A program made the position numbers and the translations under genes. Shown piece by piece: positions 1 through 4,537 of a stretch of DNA of 8,535 nt (positions within the stretch are counted from its first letter, which is position 1; each line of letters starts with the position of its first letter). Source of the DNA: Planctomycetaceae bacterium (GTDB lineage: Bacteria > Planctomycetota > Planctomycetia > Pirellulales > Thermoguttaceae). The notes beneath the pieces are model-generated. The model saw only the letters and a list, made by a program, of their open reading frames with translations. It was not told where the DNA came from and searched no databases. The stretch lies in NCBI GenBank assembly GCA_003509805.1, contig DOMV01000449.1, positions 1 through 8,535 on the forward strand, in the 5' to 3' direction.

Positions 1-203
1 CTTTCTTCCCGTGTCAAAGGCTTGAAATCGTCGATTTTCCACGATTCTTTCAACCATTGGACGTTTCTTTCACGTGATTGCGTTTTGTCAGTAGCAAGAT
101 GCTCAAGATGCTCCTTTTGAGATTGCACAAAATCCCGCACGGCATAAAGCACATCATCAGGAAGCATGTCGATCTCATTTTTAATCAGGTCACGTATTGT
201 CAT
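1..203 (-). CDS. Antitoxin-like small protein, 3' end beyond the window edge
   Basis: The frame is open from an ATG at 203 down to base 1, giving 67 codons without a stop; the 3' end lies outside the window. The protein begins MTIRDLIKNEIDMLPDD and the visible part ends in IDDFKPLTREE. This pattern, a short N-terminal helix with LP-(E/D)-(E/D)-V, a charged middle and a C-terminal DFKPLTREE tail, resembles small antitoxins of the DUF2281/type II sort whose partner toxin gene usually follows directly; here that would lie left of base 1. A purine-rich ribosome site (GAGGAAAGGA) sits about 6 bases before the ATG, stronger than at most other genes here. It starts 20 bases after the stop of the glutaminyl cyclotransferase gene, so the two are probably one transcript. 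Family assignment rests on remembered sequence pattern only. The open frame and ribosome site make it a convincing real gene; the antitoxin role is an inference. Confidence 0.65.
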   Translation of the reverse strand, partial: MTIRDLIKNEIDMLPDDVLYAVRDFVQSQKEHLEHLATDKTQSRERNVQWLKESWKIDDFKPLTREE

Positions 204-223
204 ATTTTATCCTTTCCTCAAAT

Positions 224-1069
224 TCACTCATGCAATTGCAATTCGTACAGGACGGGCCAATCTTTGCCGGTGATGAAAATGCGGTTAGTCGCCGCGTCAA
301 AGGCAATGCCGTTGAGGACACGTTCCGGGTCGTTGGCCGGGATGCTTTTCGGGAAAAAGTTCGTGCAGTTGATCCAACCAATCACACGACCGTCTGTCGG
401 ATTGATGCGCACGATGTATTTCGAGCCGAGCATGTTGGCCCAAATTTCGCCGTGGATGAATTCCAGTTCGTTGAGGTTTGCGACCGGCTTGCCTTTTTTC
501 GGGTCCGGACCGTCGTAGACGGCGATTTTTCCGGTCGTTTTGAACGTCTTCGGGTCGATCAGCCGCAACGTCGCGCCGCCGTCGCTGAGAATCAACGAAC
601 GACCGTCGTAACAGAGTCCCCAACCTTCCCCGGCATAAGGAAATGCGGCCGCTTCCTTGAATGTCGCGGTATCGAAGACGACACAGGTTTTTTCCCGCCA
701 CGTCAGCATATAGATGTAATGGCCGACGATGGCGATCCCTTCGGAAAAATATCGTTGCGGAATATCCTTTTTCCGCAATACCTTGCCCGTCGCGATTTCG
801 ACCTTTCGCAGCGAGGAGGCGCCATACTGGCCCGTACTTTCGTAAAGGAAACCGTCCTTGAAAAGGAGGCCCTGGGTAAACGCGGCGGGATCGTGCGGAT
901 GAACGGCCGTGACGTTGGGAACCAGATTCGCCGGAAGCCGTGTCGCGTCGGGATCCGTCGGCCCGGCAACCGGCTGCGCCCGGGCCGTTTGTACAAGCGT
1001 CCCGAAGACAAGCACCTCCAAGACAAGATGGCAAAATGTGATATGGCAGAGAGGGAGCGTCTGTTTCAT
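224..1069 (-). CDS. Secreted glutaminyl-peptide cyclotransferase (plant-type, beta-propeller)
   Basis: This enzyme cyclises N-terminal glutamine of peptides to pyroglutamate with release of ammonia. The 281-residue protein matches the papaya/bacterial-type glutaminyl cyclase family (Glu_cyclase_2), a five-bladed propeller of about 260 residues. Visible family motifs in order are FTQGL (64-68), YESTGQYG (76-83), SEGI (109-112), LTW (122-124), GEGWGL (147-152), SDGG then IDPKTF (162-176), NELE (200-203), LNGIAFD (252-258) and TGKDWP (267-272). Residues 1-31 look like a signal peptide (hydrophobic run, then TARA before Q32), so it should act in the periplasm or outside. The frame is open up to 1189, but the ATG at 1069 is chosen because the signal peptide begins there. 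No clear Shine-Dalgarno is present; a GATAAT box lies 6 bases before the ATG. The next gene downstream starts 20 bases after the TGA. The function call is strong; the substrate is unknown. Confidence 0.92.
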   Translation of the reverse strand: MKQTLPLCHITFCHLVLEVLVFGTLVQTARAQPVAGPTDPDATRLPANLVPNVTAVHPHDPAAFTQGLLFKDGFLYESTGQYGASSLRKVEIATGKVLRKKDIPQRYFSEGIAIVGHYIYMLTWREKTCVVFDTATFKEAAAFPYAGEGWGLCYDGRSLILSDGGATLRLIDPKTFKTTGKIAVYDGPDPKKGKPVANLNELEFIHGEIWANMLGSKYIVRINPTDGRVIGWINCTNFFPKSIPANDPERVLNGIAFDAATNRIFITGKDWPVLYELQLHE

Positions 1070-1075
1070 CCTGGC

Positions 1076-1081
1076 ATTATC
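1076..1081 (-). promoter_or_regulatory. Possible -10 box (GATAAT) for the glutaminyl cyclotransferase
   Basis: On the minus strand GATAAT ends 6 bases before the ATG at 1069, leaving room only for a leaderless message. No clear -35 box is present at the right distance. The gene also lacks a Shine-Dalgarno, which fits. The call is tentative. Confidence 0.3.
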
Positions 1082-1226
1082 CGTGTTCCCGATCACGACC
1101 TGTACGGTTCCCGAACGGGCCGTCCACCGGACCGTATCATTGGACCGACCGCGGTGCGACCGTACCGTTGCCGACCATGTTCGGGTCATTGGCCTTCAGA
1201 CTGCAAGTCGCACATGAGGCAGTGTT

Positions 1227-1254
1227 GTGAGAAAGGCGTCGTGAGAAGGGCGTC
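1227..1254. repeat. 14-bp tandem duplication between two minus-strand genes
   Basis: GTGAGAAAGGCGTC (1227-1240) is followed directly by GTGAGAAGGGCGTC (1241-1254), differing at one base. It lies in the 275-base gap between the lipoprotein-like gene and the cyclotransferase. That gap also holds an imperfect 13-bp repeat (1130-1142 and 1158-1170) and no gene. Confidence 0.8.
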
Positions 1255-1344
1255 TCGCTGCCTGAAGGCCCGGGCTTCCCTGGACTTTGTGCGGAATCAC
1301 TGCCAAAAGTCCGGTGTGCCCTCGTTGCGTTTTCTACCTGAAGA

Positions 1345-2919
1345 TCAATACCCGAAATAAACCCGCGGCGGAACGGCGGTCACGGTCGGCGGGAGCGGCA
1401 CCGAAGTGATACGGATAATATTAACCGGAACCATCGCCTTTTGTCCAGCCCCTTCCCGCGCGGAATCGTCCCGGCCGGAATTGTTCCGTCCGCAAAGATA
1501 CCGGCTGAAAACACGGCGCTGGGGCTGATACCGGGGCGGTATCCCGGGAACGGAAACGATCGGGGGAATCGCCGGGATCGTGGGGGCGATGTTCGCGGGA
1601 ACCGGCGGCGGTTGCATCAACATGTTCCACAGGAACGCCTGCTGCGGCGCCCCCGGCGGAATGAGGATATAGGGGACGAGCTGCGTTTGGTTCGCACAAT
1701 GACCACAACCGTTTTTCATGACAAGCACCGGAACGATGGCGAACGGCACGGTGGCGTTCTGTGGCATTTGAACTGTTTGCGGCGTTTGGCGAAATTGTTC
1801 CGGAACGGCGGCGGATGGATCGCCGACCTTCGGCGGTTCTTTGGCCTGTTCGGAATCACCTGCAAAAGTAACATTCGGTAACGGGGTCGGCAAAACCTGT
1901 GTGAACGACCCAGAACCCGGAATCGGCGGATCGTCCGCGATGGTTCCCAACACCGGCGATCCGGGAATGGGCCAACCGCCGTTCGATTCCCGGTCTGTCG
2001 GCGCAACCGAAGGAGAAACGGCATGCGACGGCACGGAAGAAGGCTCCGCAGAAGGTGCTGTGGAAGGCGTCGAGGAAGGCAGGGCGAACCTGTCGAACCC
2101 GCCTCCTGTGGTGGGGGGCGAGTATACCGGCTTGCCGGAAGGCGGATCGCTCAATTGGCGTTCCGGCTGCTGTCCCTGTGGATCGACCGACGTCCGGAAT
2201 GGTGTATCCGTCGTATTACCCGGTTCCTCTTCGACAATCACATCAACCGTATCGGCATTGGCGGTACCGGCCTGTTCCACATCCTGCTGCGCTGTTCCGA
2301 TCGAATCGGTTATCGGCGCCTCGTAGAGAAACGGCGGCCGCCGGAGCGGGGAAATGTCCGGCCGGGTACGTATCGGAGCCGTGTTTTCCGCCGCTGGAAC
2401 CACGTCTTGAGCGACACCGTCTTGAACGACACCTGCCTCAACGGCGCCTGCTTCGACGGCGCCGGCCTCCTGCTCCGTAACGGCATGGGAACCGTCGTTT
2501 TGCACCGTACAGCCGATCAACGTCAAGGAACCGAGTAACGACAGCGTCACGATCCGGTAAAACCACTTTTCGGGGGTCGTCAGGTTGAAAATCGAATGTA
2601 AGGAAAACCGGCGGCCACGTCGCTTGGCTAAACGTGTTACACCGAAGTCGGCCGGGAGCTTCTGTTGGATCCGCCTGTTTACCTTCGGAAAACAGGCTTC
2701 CCGAGAGTCGGCTTCGGGAAATTCCAACCGCCTTCGGTATACCTGAAGATCGGAACGTATACTGGAAACGTGGTGAAATTGGTTGTTTGGTGAAGGCTGC
2801 CTGCCGCACTCACTCGCCGTAAGATATGTGTAACCATCTTGTTGCACGTTTCGTTCGAGTGACAAGCGCGTGTTCGCGGGAACCATTTCAGGCTGTTTGC
2901 GGTATAATGGAGTTTTCAT
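1345..2919 (-). CDS. Pro/Ser-rich lipoprotein-like protein of unknown function; start uncertain
   Basis: I do not recognise a family. With the ATG at 2919 the protein has 524 residues; the frame stays open to 3093. Near residues 119-137 there is a classic hydrophobic segment ending in the lipobox LIGC (Cys137, codon 2509-2511). After it come a 5-residue repeat (about AGAVE, four copies), acidic and Pro/Ser-rich low-complexity sequence, a CGHC motif (405-408) with hydrophobic stretches on both sides, and a Pro-rich C-terminus ending PPRVYFGY. About 118 residues before a lipobox is far too long for a signal peptide, and no in-frame ATG, GTG or TTG gives a normal signal peptide length. A CTG at 2583 would give a 25-residue signal peptide, but that start codon is rare. 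Two -10-like boxes on the opposite strand lie in the N-terminal extension, which also suggests that part is not coding. The alternative is a membrane protein anchored by one segment with a cytoplasmic N-terminus. An exported protein is likely; the role is unknown. Confidence 0.6.
   Translation of the reverse strand: MKTPLYRKQPEMVPANTRLSLERNVQQDGYTYLTASECGRQPSPNNQFHHVSSIRSDLQVYRRRLEFPEADSREACFPKVNRRIQQKLPADFGVTRLAKRRGRRFSLHSIFNLTTPEKWFYRIVTLSLLGSLTLIGCTVQNDGSHAVTEQEAGAVEAGAVEAGVVQDGVAQDVVPAAENTAPIRTRPDISPLRRPPFLYEAPITDSIGTAQQDVEQAGTANADTVDVIVEEEPGNTTDTPFRTSVDPQGQQPERQLSDPPSGKPVYSPPTTGGGFDRFALPSSTPSTAPSAEPSSVPSHAVSPSVAPTDRESNGGWPIPGSPVLGTIADDPPIPGSGSFTQVLPTPLPNVTFAGDSEQAKEPPKVGDPSAAVPEQFRQTPQTVQMPQNATVPFAIVPVLVMKNGCGHCANQTQLVPYILIPPGAPQQAFLWNMLMQPPPVPANIAPTIPAIPPIVSVPGIPPRYQPQRRVFSRYLCGRNNSGRDDSAREGAGQKAMVPVNIIRITSVPLPPTVTAVPPRVYFGY
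2406..2465. repeat. Degenerate 15-bp tandem repeat in the lipoprotein-like gene
   Basis: Four diverged 15-base units begin at 2406, 2421, 2436 and 2451. On the minus strand they encode a 5-residue repeat (AGAVE, AGAVE, AGVVQ, DGVAQ) shortly after the lipobox. The reading frame is kept, as expected for a flexible spacer. Confidence 0.7.
2758..2763 (+). promoter_or_regulatory. -10 box (TATACT) close to a GTG
   Basis: TATACT ends 9 bases before a GTG at 2773 that opens only six codons (MKLVVW, then TGA). From 2756 to 2791 the sequence matches the region ending at the right edge of the window (8500-8535) at most positions. It may be a remnant or a promoter for a non-coding transcript. Confidence 0.3.
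2903..2908 (+). promoter_or_regulatory. -10 box (TATAAT) close to a start codon
   Basis: A perfect TATAAT ends 9 bases before an ATG at 2918, the same distance as at 8502. The ATG opens only a 24-codon frame (stop 2990-2992) that I do not recognise. There is no good -35 box. The site lies inside the doubtful N-terminal extension of the minus-strand lipoprotein-like gene. Confidence 0.35.
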
Positions 2920-3110
2920 GAGTCTGTGCGCCGATGCTTTTCGGTCCAAAAGGGAACGGGACGTCCCGGCATGGCCTTCGCGGAGCCGGTGAAGGAAACC
3001 GGGATTCCCTATCGATTGTTCGGCCGTCGCGGCGGAAAACTGTGCAAGAACCGGGGAACTTGACGATGGATCGAACGAAAGCGGTGGCGTCAAGTCGGTT
3101 TTGTCGGTTG

Positions 3111-3139
3111 TATTGGGCTATGGGCCGGGCTATTGGGCT
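3111..3139. repeat. Direct repeat TATTGGGCT, 20 bases apart, upstream of the BON promoter
   Basis: TATTGGGCT occurs at 3111-3119 and 3131-3139, a 20-base period close to two helical turns. A second short pair, GTCGGTT, lies just before (3094-3100 and 3103-3109). Both lie 50-100 bases upstream of the -35 box at 3191, so they could bind a regulator. Confidence 0.4.
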
Positions 3140-3190
3140 TCAGGTTGACAACACGGTTTGACGGTGATGCAAAACGGCCAAAAGAACGAA

Positions 3191-3219
3191 TTGAACCGGA
3201 AGGCCGTTCGGTGTACAAT
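3191..3219 (+). promoter_or_regulatory. Sigma70-like promoter for the BON gene
   Basis: TTGAAC at 3191-3196 and TACAAT at 3214-3219 are separated by exactly 17 bases, close to the sigma70 consensus. Transcription would start near 3226, giving a leader of about 180 nt before the ATG at 3408. It probably also drives the BatD-BatE gene. Direct repeats lie upstream at 3111-3139. Confidence 0.6.
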
Positions 3220-3323
3220 GTCTTGCAAACCGGGAACCTGTCTGCGCCGGTGCTCCGTTCCGGGCGGCCATTTTTCCCAAAACGTGCAGATTGTCCGCCG
3301 GCAGGCGATCGTGTGCGGGAGAA

Positions 3324-3351
3324 TTGTCATGCCGTTTTTGTCATGCCGTTT
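3324..3351. repeat. Perfect 14-bp tandem duplication in the BON leader
   Basis: TTGTCATGCCGTTT occurs twice in direct succession (3324-3337 and 3338-3351) with no mismatch. It lies in the leader between the predicted promoter and the BON gene ATG, 56 bases before the start codon. Each copy contains an ATG. Confidence 0.85.
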
Positions 3352-3407
3352 ACGGTATGTATTTCCGTTGGAGCGCCCCGGTCATTCCTTGAACAATCGA
3401 AGGTTCG

Positions 3408-4499
3408 ATGAGACGACAATTCAACTTATCCAGGTTATGCAGGTGGACATGCCGGGTGCCGGTTTTGGGAATCGGGTTGTTGCTCATGCTCGGCGACGGT
3501 AAATCATGGGGGCAACTTGACCTTTCGGAGCCCGTTCCAAGCCCGTTCGGATTGCGAGAATTCGGGCGGGACGTCGATGTGTCGAAAATTCGGCATTCGC
3601 GCATCACCAGCGGGTTTCAGTACGAATACGATGGAAATCTGAAAGGGTTCAACCGGGATCTTCCCGGAAACCGTTTCAGTCCCTATTGGAAATCGCCGCG
3701 ACCCGGAATCGAGGAGTATTTCCCCAAAGTCTCCCCGCGCCGACCGGCTGATTCCGCCGAGGACGTCAATCAACCCCTGGTGACGAAAGGCGTCGGCTCG
3801 CAACAGGTTCCCCTGCGTTACCCGGTCGGTTTTTTCGACCGACCCGATGTCGTTGCGGCGGGTTCGGAAAGCGTGACGTCGATGCCCGTGGAAAATGGCG
3901 AGGGACATGGCACCGGGCATGAAAAGGCGCAACATCAACAGTGGTTTCGTAATCCGTACCGCGACTTGGGGGTGGGCAGGGGTTCCGGCGGCATTCCATC
4001 CCCCATGTTGCCGGCCTCTCCCCCGGTCGGTCACCTGATTGGACCCATGATCGGACCCGCGATGCCGTTGAGCAGTTCCGCCGCCGCTTCGGAGCCGGTT
4101 TCCATGAATCCGGGTGGTGTTGTGCCCGGAGTGGTACCTGGCTCCAAACCCGGAGTGTCGCCCGACTTCGGGGTTTCCCGATCTCAACAGGCTGCCGAAC
4201 AGGCTGCCGAACAAACGGCGGAACAGGTGATCGTTGCGCGGCGACGTTTGAAGGGGCAGGAAGAACGCCTGGAAGCCTCCCTGATTGGCAACGCTGCCGT
4301 TCATGTACTTTCCCCGATCCAAATCAGCCTTGCCGGAAATGGAACGGCAACCGTTCGCGGGGTGGTTGCCGATGAACAAAGTCGACTTGCCGTCGGTAAA
4401 ATCCTGCTTGCCGACCCTTGGATCAAGCAAGTCAATAACATGACGACGGTTTTATCGGAAGATCCGTCGCAACGCCCCCGACCGGTCGAAGCGGAATGA
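3408..4499 (+). CDS. Exported protein with C-terminal BON domain
   Basis: The protein has 363 residues. Residues 1-35 form a signal peptide: Arg-rich start, a hydrophobic run VLGIGLLLML, and a likely cut after SWG before Q36. The middle (about 40-255) is low-complexity, rich in Pro, Gly and Ser, and matches nothing I recognise. A helical Gln/Ala/Glu repeat (QAAEQAAEQTAEQ, about 261-273) leads into a BON-like domain at about 284-349, with the typical strand pattern GTATVRGVVADEQSR followed by a helix and VNNMTTV at the end. BON domains are thought to bind membranes or other envelope partners, so a periplasmic envelope role is likely. AAGG lies 4 bases before the ATG, and a good promoter is at 3191-3219. 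The BatD-BatE gene starts 38 bases after the stop, suggesting one transcription unit. The BON call is fairly good; the specific function is unknown. Confidence 0.8.
   Translation: MRRQFNLSRLCRWTCRVPVLGIGLLLMLGDGKSWGQLDLSEPVPSPFGLREFGRDVDVSKIRHSRITSGFQYEYDGNLKGFNRDLPGNRFSPYWKSPRPGIEEYFPKVSPRRPADSAEDVNQPLVTKGVGSQQVPLRYPVGFFDRPDVVAAGSESVTSMPVENGEGHGTGHEKAQHQQWFRNPYRDLGVGRGSGGIPSPMLPASPPVGHLIGPMIGPAMPLSSSAAASEPVSMNPGGVVPGVVPGSKPGVSPDFGVSRSQQAAEQAAEQTAEQVIVARRRLKGQEERLEASLIGNAAVHVLSPIQISLAGNGTATVRGVVADEQSRLAVGKILLADPWIKQVNNMTTVLSEDPSQRPRPVEAE
4191..4226. repeat. 12-bp tandem repeat in the BON gene
   Basis: Three 12-base units begin at 4191, 4203 and 4215; the first two differ at one base and the third is more diverged. 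They encode an Ala-Ala-Glu-Gln type repeat that should be helical, just before the BON domain. Confidence 0.75.
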
Positions 4500-4537
4500 C
4501 GCTTGCCGAAAACCGATGGGAACCCCGTGATTGACCC

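Larger units (their letters stand above)
2920..3407. other. Divergent intergenic region
   Basis: This 488-base stretch separates the minus-strand lipoprotein-like gene from the BON gene. It holds a perfect 12-bp palindrome CGGGACGTCCCG (2957-2968), direct repeats (3094-3139), the promoter at 3191-3219 and the duplication at 3324-3351. No convincing gene was found. A short frame beginning at 3343 ends at 3411 and overlaps the BON start by four bases, but has no other support. If the lipoprotein-like gene starts nearer its lipobox, the region would be about 300 bases longer. Confidence 0.6.

Noticed and set aside
1266..1281. GC-rich inverted sequence around CCCGGGC, considered as a terminator
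   Set aside because: The two arms leave no room for a loop and no T-run follows on either strand.
197..1360. Long plus-strand frame of 387 codons
   Set aside because: It lies opposite the cyclotransferase gene, which has clear family motifs on the minus strand. The plus-strand product is Arg-rich with no recognisable pattern.
1335..2751. Shared 12-mer TACCTGAAGATC at 1335 and 2740
   Set aside because: One or two matches of this length are expected by chance in a window of this size, and the flanks do not match.
2957..2968. Perfect palindrome CGGGACGTCCCG as an operator
   Set aside because: It is real in sequence, but it has no promoter element at a useful distance and occurs once, so no role can be supported.
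3145..3150. TTGACA as a -35 box
   Set aside because: No -10-like sequence lies 16-18 bases downstream. The pair at 3191 and 3214 is better.
3133..3411. Plus-strand frame of 92 codons overlapping the BON start by four bases
   Set aside because: It begins upstream of the predicted promoter, runs through the -35 and -10 boxes and the repeats, and its product resembles nothing. The four-base overlap (ATGA) alone is not enough.
3504..4430. Minus-strand frame of 308 codons
   Set aside because: It is antisense to the BON gene, rich in Arg, His and Gly, with no motif; typical shadow of a GC-rich gene.
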